Shown: piece after piece, positions 9,054 through 19,009 of the stretch
Layout of the letters: each line of letters starts with the position of its first letter
Position numbering within the stretch: the stretch's first letter is position 1
NCBI GenBank assembly: GCA_029266455.1
Contig: JAQSWV010000027.1
Coordinates: forward strand, 1 to 55,734
Direction: 5' to 3'
Source of the DNA: Nocardioidaceae bacterium
Lineage (GTDB): Bacteria > Actinomycetota > Actinomycetes > Propionibacteriales > Nocardioidaceae
DNA: 55,734 nt
Made by a program: the position numbers and the translations under genes
Notes under the pieces: model-generated
Seen by the model: only the letters and a program-made list of their open reading frames with translations
Told to the model about the DNA's origin: nothing
Databases searched by the model: none

Positions 9054-9171
9054 GCCCCCAGCCTGCCAGCGGGGTGTCCGAGCGCACGCGCAGCCCCCAT
9101 GGGCACGGGTCTGCGGCCACCGTCGTGGTGCGGCGCGACCAGTGTCGCAGGCACCGGCAACAATCGGTGCC

Positions 9172-9414
9172 ATGACGACGATCGCGCTGTTCCACTCCGT
9201 GCTCGGTGTCCGCCCCGGCGTCCTCGACGCCGCCCACCTGCTGCACGCCGCCGGTCATGACGTGCACGTCGTCGACCAGTACGGCGGGAAGGTGTTCGAC
9301 GACTACGACGAGGCCGGGAAGCTCGCCGACCAGATCGGCGCTCATGGCGTCCGCTGCCGAGGCCGTGCGGGAGCTGCCCGAGCAGCTTCAGCCGAGGTGG
9401 CAGCCGGTTCCTGA
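9172..9414 (+). pseudogene. Dienelactone hydrolase family remnant (frameshifted and truncated)
   Basis: From the ATG at 9172 the first 57 residues (ALFHSVLGVRPGVLDAA, then VFDDYDEAGKLADQIG) match the N-terminus of dienelactone-hydrolase-family proteins. At about 9342 the similarity moves one frame over (ALMASAAEAVRELPEQL), and after about 9391 it stops altogether, just before the nucleophile-elbow region. So the gene has both a frameshift and loss of about two thirds of its 3' end. The frame given here ends at a chance stop. It lies next to further gene remnants, which points to local decay. Confidence 0.75.
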
Positions 9415-9547
9415 GCCGAGGACCGGGATGACCGCACCGGTCATCGACCGGCCGGTCGCTCTGTCTGGCCGGCGGCCCGGGGTCGTCGACCGCAGCAGCA
9501 CGCGATCCGGCGCGGTCGGGCACCGCGCCCCTCCGGAGGAGCACGAA

Positions 9548-10117
9548 GTGACCGCCGCCAATGTGACACCTCGCGCCTACGCGGACGCCGCGACGTCCGT
9601 GCCATCCGGCGTTCAGCCCGGCCCGTACGTCGCCGAGCCCGGAGGCGGGGAGTCCGCAGGCACGGTCCGTGTTCGTCATCGGCATGCGCATCAACCGGCT
9701 GCGCGCGGTGCGCTCGTGGTGGCCTGTCTTCGCCGCGATGCCGCGGATGCTGTCCGAGCTCTCCGCGGATCCCGACTCGGGTCTGCTCGGTGCGCGCAGC
9801 TACTTCTCCGGCCGGGTCGTGATGGTGCTCCAGTACTGGCGGTCCGTGGACGCCCTCGGCGCCTATGCGCGCGACCCCGCGCGCCAACACCAGCCGGCCT
9901 GGATGCTGTTCAACCGGGCACGGCGGGCAGCGGCGACGTCGGCATCTTCCACGAGACGTACGAGGTGGACGCGGCGTCGATCGAGACCGTGTACGCCAAC
10001 ATGCCGCCGTTCGGGCTGGGGCTAGCGACCTCGACCGCTCCTCGAGGCACCCGGCGCGCCAGCCGTACCGCCAACCGGGTCCGTGGCTCGGAACCGGCAG
10101 TGCCCACGGCCCCCTGA
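9548..10117 (+). pseudogene. DUF4188-like (monooxygenase-fold) gene with two frameshifts
   Basis: Three blocks in order match DUF4188-type proteins of about 150 residues, but in alternating frames. The N-terminal block GVQPGPYVAEP is in one frame; the core VFVIGMRINRLRAV to PAWMLFNR (9669 to about 9915) is in a second; and the C-terminal block GDVGIFHETYEV to ANMPPFGLGLAT returns to the first. Two compensating shifts, near 9650-9669 and near 9920, would be needed to read it. It could be a true pseudogene or carry two sequencing indels. The start given (GTG at 9548) is tentative. Confidence 0.7.
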
Positions 10118-10242
10118 CTCGCCTCGGGTGACGGCCTCTGGCGACCGCCCTTTGTGGCGTACGTCACCCTCGGCGATGACGTCAGCACGATGCCGCAGCC
10201 GGTGGGATTGCGCTCCGGTGCGAGCGCACTACGTTCGAGGGT

Positions 10243-10824
10243 ATGGCTACCGAATCCGCCCGCTACGGCGCGTACACGACACCCGGACTGTCGAACGAGA
10301 ACGGCCATGAGGTCGCCAAGCTTCTGCAGGACCGGCTGAACGCACTCAACGACCTCCAGCTCACGCTCAAGCACGTGCACTGGAACGTCGTCGGCCCGCA
10401 CTTCATCGCGGTGCACGAGATGATCGACCCGCACGTCGAAGAGGTGCGCGCGATGGTCGACGAGACCGCAGAGCGCATCGCCACTCTCGGGATGGCCCCG
10501 ATCGGCACCCCCAGCGCCATCGTCGAGCACCGCACCTGGGACGACTACTCGCTCAACCGCGCGACGACGAACGAGCACCTCGGCGCGCTCGACGCCGTCT
10601 ACAACGGCCTCCTCGAGTCGCACCGCAAGGCCCAGGAGACGGTCGGCGAGATCGACGCCGTCAGCGAGGACATGCTGATCGGCCAGATCAAGCAGCTCGA
10701 GCTCTTCCACTGGTTCGTGCGCGCCCACCTGGAGACCGTCGGTGGTGAGCTGTCCACGGGCAGCGAGAGCACCGAGAAGGGCGCCGCCCAGGCTGCTTCG
10801 GACAACGCGGACGTCACCGGCTGA
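10243..10824 (+). CDS. dps: Dps-family DNA-binding ferritin
   Basis: A 193-residue Dps protein: a ferritin-like four-helix subunit that forms dodecamers, oxidises Fe(II) with peroxide and protects DNA in stress. The family ferroxidase motif is clear: HVHWNVVGPHF (His46), then DETAERI (Asp73, Glu77), followed by the second helix pair (LNRATTNEHLGAL, IGQIKQLELFHWFVRAHLE). The C-terminal 25 residues are a polar tail rich in Ser, Ala and Gly. The start ATG at 10243 has a cgaggg site upstream. It is monocistronic: pseudogene upstream, and a structured repeat between it and the convergent methyltransferase gene downstream. Confidence 0.95.
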   Translation: MATESARYGAYTTPGLSNENGHEVAKLLQDRLNALNDLQLTLKHVHWNVVGPHFIAVHEMIDPHVEEVRAMVDETAERIATLGMAPIGTPSAIVEHRTWDDYSLNRATTNEHLGALDAVYNGLLESHRKAQETVGEIDAVSEDMLIGQIKQLELFHWFVRAHLETVGGELSTGSESTEKGAAQAASDNADVTG

Positions 10825-10926
10825 CCGACTCGTCAGCGTCACACCGTCACTGGTAGAGCGAAACCTCCACTCCCCGGGCGCTGCAGCGCTGGGGAGGCGG
10901 AGGTTTCGCAGCCCACCCTGCGAAAC
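10823..10926 (+). repeat. Double-hairpin repeat, copy 1 (between dps and methyltransferase)
   Basis: Two overlapping hairpins. The first pairs gcgaaacctcc (10858-10868) with its complement (10899-10909) around an inner palindrome centred on gcgctgcagcgc. The second pairs tttcgcag (10904-10911) with ctgcgaaa (10918-10925) around the loop cccacc. Both use the same ttTCGC bases, so they exclude each other. The copy lies between convergent genes and may also act as a terminator. A related copy is at 11958-12047. Confidence 0.8.
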
Positions 10927-10957
10927 TTCGGGGCAGGCCGCCGCCACGCGCTGCGGG

Positions 10958-11797
10958 TCAGGACGCCTTGCGGGCGGTGAGCAGGAGGTACTCCCAGTCC
11001 ATCACCGTGTCGCCGTCGTTGCGGATGTAGCGACGGGCGAGGTCGGCCAGGTCGCGGTCGAGCGCCTCCACCTTGGCGGGGTCGTCGGCGATGAACCGAT
11101 AGACCACGATCGTGGGTCCGTAGTTGGCCTTGAAGTAGTCGCGGAACGCTTCCGGCTCACCGAAGTGGTCGACTGGCACACTCTGGCGGGTGCTGGTCAC
11201 ATCGGTCACCCGGTCGCCGAGCAGCCCGCGCACATGGTCCTCGCTCCCCCACAGCGGCGGCGGCTGGGCGCCGGGCGGGGGCGGCGGGGCGTACGGCTTC
11301 ATCGTCGCGAACATCTGCCCGATGAAGCCCTCGGGCGTCCAGCTCAACAGGCCGAGCGTGCCGCCCGGCCGGCACACCCGCACCATCTCGTCGGCGCTCG
11401 CCTGGTGGTGCGGCGCAAACATCGCACCGATGCACGACATCACCGTGTCGAACTCGCCGTCACCGAACGGGAGCGCCTCGGCGTCGGCCTGGCGCCACTC
11501 CAGCTCGGCACCCTGTTCCTCCGCCCGTCGCCGGCCGATCTCGAGCAACTCTGGGGTGAGGTCGCTCGCCACGACGCTGGCGCCCGTCAGCGCCGCGGGG
11601 ATCGCGGCGTTGCCCGTACCCGCCCCGACGTCGAGAACCTTGTCGCCGCGGCCCACGTCACACGCCTCGACCAGCACCGGTCCCAGGGCGCCGACGACTT
11701 CGGCCGCTACCGCGGCATAGTCCCCGGAGGCCCACATGGTCCGGTGCTTGGCCTTCAGGGCGCGGTCGGCCTCGACCTCGTCCATGACGTCGCTCAT
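10958..11797 (-). CDS. Class I SAM-dependent methyltransferase
   Basis: A 279-residue methyltransferase of the Methyltransf_11/25 type. Motif I is VLDVGAGTGNAAIP (residues 54-67), followed by ASDLTPELLEIGRRRAEEQG (acidic loop), WRQADAEALPF (motif II) and the GGTLGLLSWTPEG strand. Such proteins are found with small-molecule, quinone and lipid methylation; nothing here fixes the substrate. A Pro-rich loop (PPPPPGAQPPP, near residue 180) is unusual. The gene is flanked by the two copies of the double-hairpin repeat and by gene remnants. Confidence 0.88.
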   Translation of the reverse strand: MSDVMDEVEADRALKAKHRTMWASGDYAAVAAEVVGALGPVLVEACDVGRGDKVLDVGAGTGNAAIPAALTGASVVASDLTPELLEIGRRRAEEQGAELEWRQADAEALPFGDGEFDTVMSCIGAMFAPHHQASADEMVRVCRPGGTLGLLSWTPEGFIGQMFATMKPYAPPPPPGAQPPPLWGSEDHVRGLLGDRVTDVTSTRQSVPVDHFGEPEAFRDYFKANYGPTIVVYRFIADDPAKVEALDRDLADLARRYIRNDGDTVMDWEYLLLTARKAS

Positions 11798-11957
11798 ATC
11801 GACTCCTCCTGTCTTGGCGCCTCGTTGCGCCTCGAACAGGATGCTCCTGCTGCGGCGTACCCGTCACGAAGTTTTTCTCGGCGCCGGATCGAGGGCCACT
11901 GAATGTCGAGGGCGGCAGGCTGGCCTCGCCGCAGCAGTTTCAGTGCGCCACGACCAG

Positions 11958-12047
11958 ACGCCGACTCGTCACTGCCACAGCGGAACTCTCGCCTCTCGGG
12001 CGCTGCAGCGCCCGAGGAGTGCCGCTTTCGCAGCCCACCCTGCGAAA
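11958..12047 (+). repeat. Double-hairpin repeat, copy 2
   Basis: This resembles the copy at 10823-10926: the same ccgactcgtcac start, a perfect 22-bp palindrome at 11995-12016 centred on the shared gcgctgcagcgc, and an identical second hairpin tttcgcag-cccacc-ctgcgaaa (12026-12047). The outer stems differ in sequence but keep pairing (gcgg at 11980-11983 with ccgc at 12022-12025), which is compensatory change. Just upstream (11897-11945) is another inverted repeat, cactgaa/ttcagtg. Confidence 0.8.
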
Positions 12048-12070
12048 ACAGCAGCGCCACAAGCCGCCCC

Positions 12071-12478
12071 CTACGGCGAGGCGGCCGGAGGGAAGCAGGG
12101 CGCCCCCCGCACCCGTGCGATCCGCCGCTCCGGGTCGACGCGCACGCCGCTCATCGGCGTCAGGTCGATCATCAGGCCCGCCTCGGGGACGGCCTGCCCG
12201 ACGACGCTGTGCCCGCCGCCGCGCACCCCGATCTCCAGGTCGAGCTCGCGGGCGGTGCGCACCGCGGTCACCACGTCGCCGATGCTGGCGCAGCGGACGA
12301 TCAGCGCCGGGCGGCGGTCGATCATCGCGTTCCACACCGAGCGCGCCTGGTCGTAGCCGTCCTCCACGGGGAGCAGGACCTGCCCGTCCAGCCGGTCGCG
12401 GACGACACCCAGCACGGCTGTGCTCACCGACGTCACCATGGCCGGGCACCCTGTCAGTGGCCACCCCCACCAGTCCAC
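12071..12478 (-). pseudogene. FAD-linked oxidoreductase remnant (N-terminal part only)
   Basis: The 135-residue frame matches the start of berberine-bridge-type FAD oxidases (FAD_binding_4): a conserved [20 protein letters not shown] block, then [14 protein letters not shown], the FAD-binding signature, and [16 protein letters not shown]. Intact enzymes are about 450 residues. Here similarity ends at RIARVRGA, followed within ten residues by a stop near double-hairpin repeat copy 2. The gene has therefore lost most of the FAD and substrate domains. The start could be the TTG/ATG region at 12478 or the internal ATG at 12436. Confidence 0.75.
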
Positions 12479-12562
12479 GTCCGACCGCGGACGTCCGATG
12501 AGTTTGGCTGTCGGTGCCAGTCTTTACGGTGGCAAGATCAACCAGCGAGGTGGAGGACTCTG

Positions 12563-13551
<989 letters not shown>

Positions 13552-13555
<4 letters not shown>

Positions 13556-14412
13556 GTGTCACCCCGACCGCCAGTCCGTCGCGGCCCGCTGACCCGACTC
13601 AGGCAGCCGACCTGGAGGCAGTCCGCCGGGCCATCTCCACCACTGCGCGGCCTGCCCCGGCGAGCCCGCTCTCGTCCGTACTGACCTTCAGCTGGCGCGC
13701 CATGCTGAAGATCAAGCACGTGCCCGAGCAGCTGCTCGACGTGACGATCACACCGGTGATGTTCGTCCTGATGTTCACGTATCTGTTCGGGGGCGCAGTT
13801 GCCGGGTCCACGGCCGCCTACCTCGACTACATCCTTCCCGGGATCCTTGTGATGTCCGTGCTGTTCACCACGGTCTACTCCGGGGTCGGGCTCAACACCG
13901 ACCTGACACGAGGAGTCGTCGACCGGTTCCGCTCGTTGCCGATCTGGCGGTCCGCCCCTCTGCTCGGCCCGATGCTCGGCGACAGCGTCCGCTACGTGCT
14001 CGCCGGCGTCGTCATCATCGTGCTGGGCGTCGCCCTCGGCTACCGTCCGGAGGCCGGCATCGGCGGCGTCGTGGCGGCACTGGCTCTGGTGGTCGTCTTC
14101 TCGTTCGGCCTGTCCTGGGTGTTCACGACTCTCGGGCTGCTGATGCGCACGCCCATGGCGGTGATGAACGCCGGCTTCATGGCCCTCTTCCCGCTCACCT
14201 TCCTGTCCAACGTGTTCGTCGACCCAGCCACCCTTCCGGCGCCGCTCGAGGCGTTCGTCGACGTCAACCCGATCTCGATCCTGGCGACCGCTGCGCGTGG
14301 ACTGATGGAGGGCACGGCAGTCGGTGGCGACATCGCCGTCGTGCTGGCGGTGGCGCTGGGGCTGACGCTGGTGTTCCTGCCGATCACCACGCACCTCTAC
14401 CGACGCGGGTGA
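13552..14412 (+). CDS. ABC-2 type transporter permease, DrrB type
   Basis: A 286-residue membrane protein starting with the ATG that overlaps the ATPase stop by four bases. After a 45-residue polar N-terminus come about six hydrophobic helices, beginning [17 protein letters not shown] and including [13 protein letters not shown]-like and [12 protein letters not shown] segments. The ABC-2 signature region [16 protein letters not shown]...[11 protein letters not shown] precedes the last helix. This is the DrrB architecture. Together with the preceding ATPase it forms a complete exporter (likely two of each subunit) at the cytoplasmic membrane. Confidence 0.94.
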
Positions 14413-14453
14413 CCGCCCGTCGTCGCCCAGGTTGAGCCGGCCCGGTCAGACGG

Positions 14454-14478
14454 CTGAGTAGCCGAAGAGGCCACTCAG
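14454..14478. terminator. Hairpin between convergent ABC permease and RNase J genes
   Basis: ctgagtagcc (14454-14463) pairs with ggccactcag (14469-14478), ten positions with one mismatch and the five-base loop gaaga. It lies between two convergent stops and could terminate both. A 10-bp direct repeat, ggcccggtca, occurs on either side (14439-14448 and 14481-14490). Confidence 0.55.
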
Positions 14479-14487
14479 GGGGCCCGG

Positions 14488-16164
14488 TCACGCATCGACG
14501 ACCACGGGAATGACGACCGGGCGCCGGCGGTACTTGCGCAGCGCCCAGTTCTCGGTCTCGCGACGCACCACGTCCTCGACCTCGGTGCGTAGCGGCGGCG
14601 ACGTGGTCAGACGGCCCAGCGCCTGCTGGAGCCGCGGCACGACCTCGCCGAATGCCGTGTGCTCGTGCACGAAGCCGTGGGTGAGGAAGTCGGGTGGCTC
14701 TGACAGGGAGCCGTCGGGCTCGAGCAGCAGCACCACCGTGACCACGCCCTCAGTGCCGAGCTTGCGCCGCTCGGCCAGCGAGTCCTCCGTCGCGCCCCCG
14801 ACGGTCATGCCGTCGACGTAGATGTGGTCGGCGGGCACGTCGCCGACGATGCGCGCCTTCCCGTCCACGAGATCGATCACGTGCCCGTCCTGCGCCAGCA
14901 CAACGCGTTTGCGGTCGACCCCGGTGGCGATCGCCAGGTCGGCGTTGGCCCGCAGGTGCCGCCACTCGCCGTGCACCGGCAGCACGTGCCGCGGACGCAC
15001 CAGGTTGTAGCAGTAGACGAGCTCGCCGGCACTGGCGTGCCCGGAGACGTGCACCTTGGCGATCCCCTTGTGGATCACGTGCGCGCCGAGCTGGGAGAGC
15101 CCGTTGATCACCCGGTAGACCGCGTTCTCGTTGCCGGGGATGAGCGAGCTGGCCAGCAGCACCGTGTCGTCCTCGCCGACCTTGATCATGTGGTCCTGGT
15201 TCGCCATCCGGGCCAGCGCCGCCATCGGCTCGCCCTGCGAACCCGTACAGATCAGGCAGATCTTGTTGGCCGGCATCGACTCGAGCGCCTTGACGTCGAC
15301 GATCACGCCCTGGGGTATGCGCAGGTAGCCGAGATCCTTGGCGATGCCCATGTTGCGCACCATCGACCGGCCCACGAACGCCGCCTTGCGGCCGTGCGCC
15401 TTGGCCGAGTCGAGCACCTGCTGGATCCGGTGCACGTGGCTGGCGAAGCTCGACACGATGACGCGGCGCGGCGCGGTGCGGAAGACCTGGTCGATGGCCG
15501 GGATCAGGTCCTGCTCGGACATGGTGAAGCCGGGGACCTCGGCGTTGGTCGAGTCGACCAGGAAGAGATCCACTCCCTCCTCGCCGAGGCGGGCGAACGA
15601 CCTCAGGTCGGTGATGCGGCGGTCGAGCGGGAACTGGTCCATCTTGAAGTCACCGGTGTGCAGCACCAGCCCGGCCGAGGTGCGGATCGCCACCGCCAGG
15701 CCGTCGGGGATCGAGTGGTTGACTGCCACGAACTCGCAGTCGAACGGCCCGAACGACTGCCGGTCCCCCTCGGCGACCTGCACGTTCGGCGGGCGCAGAC
15801 GGTGCTCGGCCAGCTTGGCCTTGAGAAACCCCAGAGTGAGCCGGGAGCCGACCACCGGGATGTCCTCGCGGAGCCGGAGCAGGTACGGCACACCGCCGAT
15901 GTGGTCCTCGTGGCCGTGCGTGAGCACCACGGCGTCGATGTCGTCGAGGCGGTCCCGCAGCCAGCTGAAGTCCGGCAGGATCACGTCGACGCCCGGTTGG
16001 TGCTCCTCGGGGAACAGGACCCCGCAGTCGACCACCAGCAACCGTCCCCGGTGCTCGAACACGGTCATGTTGCGGCCGATCTCCCCCAGGCCGCCGAGCG
16101 GGACGACGCGCAGGCCGTTGCGTGCCAGCTGGGGCAGGGACCGGGGCGCACGGCGGTGAGTCAC
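14488..16164 (-). CDS. rnj: Ribonuclease J
   Basis: A 558-residue metallo-beta-lactamase/beta-CASP nuclease with both endonuclease and 5'-3' exonuclease activity in this family; it matures rRNA and degrades mRNA. The metal-binding motif HGHEDH is at residues 83-88, with the further ligands in LVLHTGDFKMD and the beta-CASP motifs VSSFASHVHRI and VHVSGHASAGE visible. The C-terminal domain after about residue 450 is present. The start ATG at 16164 lies beyond a 150-base gap with a hairpin. In Streptomyces this gene follows dapA; here its neighbours are ugd and an ABC exporter, so the location is rearranged. Confidence 0.96.
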   Translation of the reverse strand: MTHRRAPRSLPQLARNGLRVVPLGGLGEIGRNMTVFEHRGRLLVVDCGVLFPEEHQPGVDVILPDFSWLRDRLDDIDAVVLTHGHEDHIGGVPYLLRLREDIPVVGSRLTLGFLKAKLAEHRLRPPNVQVAEGDRQSFGPFDCEFVAVNHSIPDGLAVAIRTSAGLVLHTGDFKMDQFPLDRRITDLRSFARLGEEGVDLFLVDSTNAEVPGFTMSEQDLIPAIDQVFRTAPRRVIVSSFASHVHRIQQVLDSAKAHGRKAAFVGRSMVRNMGIAKDLGYLRIPQGVIVDVKALESMPANKICLICTGSQGEPMAALARMANQDHMIKVGEDDTVLLASSLIPGNENAVYRVINGLSQLGAHVIHKGIAKVHVSGHASAGELVYCYNLVRPRHVLPVHGEWRHLRANADLAIATGVDRKRVVLAQDGHVIDLVDGKARIVGDVPADHIYVDGMTVGGATEDSLAERRKLGTEGVVTVVLLLEPDGSLSEPPDFLTHGFVHEHTAFGEVVPRLQQALGRLTTSPPLRTEVEDVVRRETENWALRKYRRRPVVIPVVVDA

Positions 16165-16218
16165 CCCAAGACGCTACTCAACGGGTGCCGACCCGTCGAT
16201 CACCGGCCGCGATAGCGC

Positions 16219-16244
16219 CCGTGGCGGGGCGTTATCCGCCACGG
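16219..16244 (-). terminator. Hairpin between ugd and rnj
   Basis: A perfect 9-bp inverted repeat (ccgtggcgg at 16219-16227, ccgccacgg at 16236-16244) with an eight-base loop, lying between the ugd stop and the rnj start on the same strand. There is no T-run. It could end the ugd transcript or form a structure in the rnj leader. Confidence 0.45.
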
Positions 16245-16313
16245 ATCGCCCCGCACCTTTTCCCAGGTGCCCGACGAACGGCGGACTTACCGAGAAAGGC
16301 ATCATGCCGGGAT

Positions 16314-17633
16314 TCACCGGCGCCCGAGTGCACGATATGTCCAGCCTGCGAGACGCCAGCGCTCCGCATCTAGACAATTGCGACCATCTATGATTATACG
16401 GCCTGATACGCGGCCATTGATGCGGTGCGGGTCGAGGGTCACGAACTCGTTCCAGTCGGTCAGGTGCAACAGCACCTGCGCGCCGGTCACGACGGTCGTC
16501 AAGGAAGCGGCGTACTCCAGCGCGGGGAAGGCGCGTCGCGCGTTGTCCATCGCCGCGGGGTCGTAGACGCACACCCGAGCTCCGGCCAGTCGGAGCCGCT
16601 CCGCGACATCCAGGGCGGGCGAGTCGCGGATGTCGTCGGAGTCCGGTTTGAACGCGGCGCCGAGGACGGCGATGCGCCGGCCGGTCAGGTCACCCCCGCA
16701 CTCTTGCCTGGTCAAATCCACGACGCGGGCACGACGGCGCCCGTTGATGGCGTCGACCTGGCGCAGGAACGACACCGCGTCGCTGACCCCGAGCTCCTCC
16801 GCCCGGGCGATGAAGGCCCGGATGTCCTTGGGCAGGCATCCTCCGCCGAAACCGAGTCCGGCGGAGAGGTACCTGCGGCCGATGCGTGGATCGTGTCCGA
16901 TGGCGTCCGCCAGCGCCGTCACGTCTGCACCGGTGCGCTCGCAGAGCTCGGCCATCGCGTTGATGAATGACAGCTTGGTGGCGAGAAATGAATTCGCGGC
17001 GACCTTGACCAGCTCGGCGGTGGTCAGGTCCATGGGGAGAAAAGGCACTCCACTCTCGATCTGCACGGAGTAGATCTCACGGAGGATCTTCTCCGCCATT
17101 CCTGACCGAACTCCCACCACAATGCGATCGGGTCGCAATGTGTCCTCGACCGCATGACCCTCCCGAAGGAACTCCGGATTCCACGCAAGGTCGATCTGGT
17201 CATGCGGAGCACTCAGGGATTCCAGCTGCGACCACAGCCGCTCCGCGGTTCCCACTGGCACCGTGGACTTCCCGACAACCAGGCTCTGACGCCCGAGATG
17301 GGGTGCGAGTCCGGTGAGCGCGGCCTCGACCTGGCGGAGATCGGCACCGAGACCGCCCGACTGCTGCGGCGTGCCGACGCAGAGGAAGTGCACGTCGCCG
17401 GACGCGCCGGCCTCGGCCAAGGAGGTGGTGAAACGCAGCCGTCCACTGTCGACATGGCGCCGGACGATGTCGCCGAGACCCGGCTCATGGAACGGGATTG
17501 AGCCTGCGGCCAGTGCGGCCACCTTGGTCTCGGAGACGTCCACGCCGACGACGTCGAAGCCTGACTCGGCCATGCATGCCGCATGCGTGACGCCCAGATA
17601 CCCCGTGCCGACCACCGTCACCCGGAAGGACAC
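16314..17633 (-). CDS. ugd: UDP-glucose 6-dehydrogenase
   Basis: The enzyme oxidises UDP-glucose to UDP-glucuronate with two NAD. Starting at the GTG at 17633 (gagggg site seven bases upstream) it has 439 residues; the frame runs 44 codons further upstream but that part is low-complexity. Features: Rossmann loop VVGTGYLGVTHA (residues 7-18), KSTVPVGTAERL, WNPEFLREG, and the catalytic-Cys loop GFGGGCLPKDIRAF (Cys266). The last 30 codons and the region after the stop are markedly AT-richer than the neighbours. It is transcribed away from the epimerase-kinase-exporter operon from a shared intergenic region, which suggests that UDP-glucuronate feeds that pathway. Confidence 0.93.
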   Translation of the reverse strand: MSFRVTVVGTGYLGVTHAACMAESGFDVVGVDVSETKVAALAAGSIPFHEPGLGDIVRRHVDSGRLRFTTSLAEAGASGDVHFLCVGTPQQSGGLGADLRQVEAALTGLAPHLGRQSLVVGKSTVPVGTAERLWSQLESLSAPHDQIDLAWNPEFLREGHAVEDTLRPDRIVVGVRSGMAEKILREIYSVQIESGVPFLPMDLTTAELVKVAANSFLATKLSFINAMAELCERTGADVTALADAIGHDPRIGRRYLSAGLGFGGGCLPKDIRAFIARAEELGVSDAVSFLRQVDAINGRRRARVVDLTRQECGGDLTGRRIAVLGAAFKPDSDDIRDSPALDVAERLRLAGARVCVYDPAAMDNARRAFPALEYAASLTTVVTGAQVLLHLTDWNEFVTLDPHRINGRVSGRIIIDGRNCLDAERWRLAGWTYRALGRR

Positions 17634-17992
17634 GTCGATCCCCTCGTCCTGTCCCTTGCCACCCTCCGCCGACCGTGGCGCGCCACTGACCGGGGATAGG
17701 GACGTCCCCGCCGGGCCAAGGCCTTGTTGGATGGGGAACGTACTCGCCCCCGCGCCACTCGTCATCGATTCAGCGACGAATAATCGGCACGTTCAGCGAT
17801 GAGTGATTGAGGCGCTTCACCGGGTGAGCAAGACTTCCTGCGTCGGTGACCTCTCGTGACGGTGCACATACTTTCAGTCCGCTCGGCCATCTCCGCGCAA
17901 AAGTTCATCCAAAAGTCATTGCCTCTTCCGCGGAAGTTTCCCTACCGTTCGAGTTTCGGGGAGCAATTCGGGATTCTTCATGGAGCAGGGTG
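17634..17992. promoter_or_regulatory. Divergent intergenic region between ugd and the glycan operon
   Basis: About 360 bases separate two divergent starts and must hold promoters for both. The stretch is visibly AT-richer than the genes, with two aaaagt boxes (17899-17920) and a short palindrome tcaccgggtga near 17815-17825 that could be an operator. I cannot assign -10/-35 elements with confidence. Confidence 0.4.
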
Positions 17993-19006
17993 GTGGGTCC
18001 GTTGGGCCATGTCCTGGTGACTGGAGCCGCCGGGTTCATCGGCAGCCAGTTGTGCGCAGCGCTGGTGGCGCGAGGCTGGAGCGTGCGCGGCCTGGACGCG
18101 TTCAACGACTTCTACGATCCGCTGGCCAAGCGACGAAACGTCGAGCACCTGCTCGAGAGCCCGGCGTTCGACCTCCTCCCCGCGGACCTGGCCACCGCCG
18201 CGCTCGACGAGGTGCTCGATGACGTCGACGCGGTGGCGCACCTGGCCGGCGAGCCGGGGGTGTCGACCTCCTGGGGACCGGCCTTTCCCCGGTACGTCGA
18301 CCGCAACGTCCTGGCCACGCAGCGGTTGCTGGAAGCCGTGTGCTCGCGGGGGCTGCGCCGGTTCGTCTTCGCATCCAGCTCGTCGGTGTACGGCGCGGGC
18401 AACGACGTGCTGCGGGCGCGCGGGGAGCCGCGGCCGACCAGCCCGTACGGGGTGACCAAGCTGGCCGGGGAGGCCCTGGTCGGCTCGTACGCCTACTCGT
18501 TCGGACTGCCGGCGGTATCCCTGCGCTACTTCTCCGTCTACGGGCCACGGCAGCGACCGGACATGGCCGCTCACCGGTTCATCGAGGCACTGCTGGACGG
18601 TCGGCCACCCACGGTGTTCGGAGACGGCACCCAGGTGCGCGACTACACCTACGTCGGGGACGTGGTGGACGCCACCATGAGAGCGCTGACCGCCGACCTG
18701 CCACCGGCGGCGGTGCTCGACATCGCCAGTGCGTCGCCCGTCGACGTCCGCACGCTGCTCGCCACTCTGCGGGAGCTGATGTCCGCGGACGATGTGCCCG
18801 TCACCAGCTGCGAGGCGCGGCGTGGGGACGTGCCGCGTACGGCGGGCGACATCTCGATGGCCCAGGAGTGGCTGGGCTGGTCCCCCACCGTGGACCTGCG
18901 CACCGGGCTGGCCCGCCAGATCGAGTGGCACAGGGGCCTGCGGGAGCAGTGGTCTGCACCGCACCACCTCACCGACCGGCCGCTCGCAGCGGCGACCGGG
19001 GACTGA
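17993..19006 (+). CDS. NAD-dependent nucleotide-sugar epimerase/dehydratase
   Basis: An extended short-chain dehydrogenase of 337 residues. The frame is open from 17846, but the Rossmann motif VTGAAGFIGSQL begins only nine residues after the GTG at 17993, which has a GGAG site seven bases upstream, so I chose that start (17990 GTG is an alternative). Catalytic elements are FASSSSVYG and YGVTK (Tyr and Lys). FGDGTQVRDYTYVGDVVDA is the nucleotide-sugar epimerase substrate loop. It resembles UDP-glucuronate or UDP-glucose 4-epimerases. It begins the eight-gene operon; ugd lies divergent next to it, so a UDP-uronate epimerase role is plausible but inferred. Confidence 0.88.
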   Translation: MGPLGHVLVTGAAGFIGSQLCAALVARGWSVRGLDAFNDFYDPLAKRRNVEHLLESPAFDLLPADLATAALDEVLDDVDAVAHLAGEPGVSTSWGPAFPRYVDRNVLATQRLLEAVCSRGLRRFVFASSSSVYGAGNDVLRARGEPRPTSPYGVTKLAGEALVGSYAYSFGLPAVSLRYFSVYGPRQRPDMAAHRFIEALLDGRPPTVFGDGTQVRDYTYVGDVVDATMRALTADLPPAAVLDIASASPVDVRTLLATLRELMSADDVPVTSCEARRGDVPRTAGDISMAQEWLGWSPTVDLRTGLARQIEWHRGLREQWSAPHHLTDRPLAAATGD

Positions 19007-19009
19007 GGC

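Noticed and set aside
14488-16164. RNase J as cyclic peptide or beta-lactamase
   Set aside because: Beta-CASP motifs and length fit RNase J fully.
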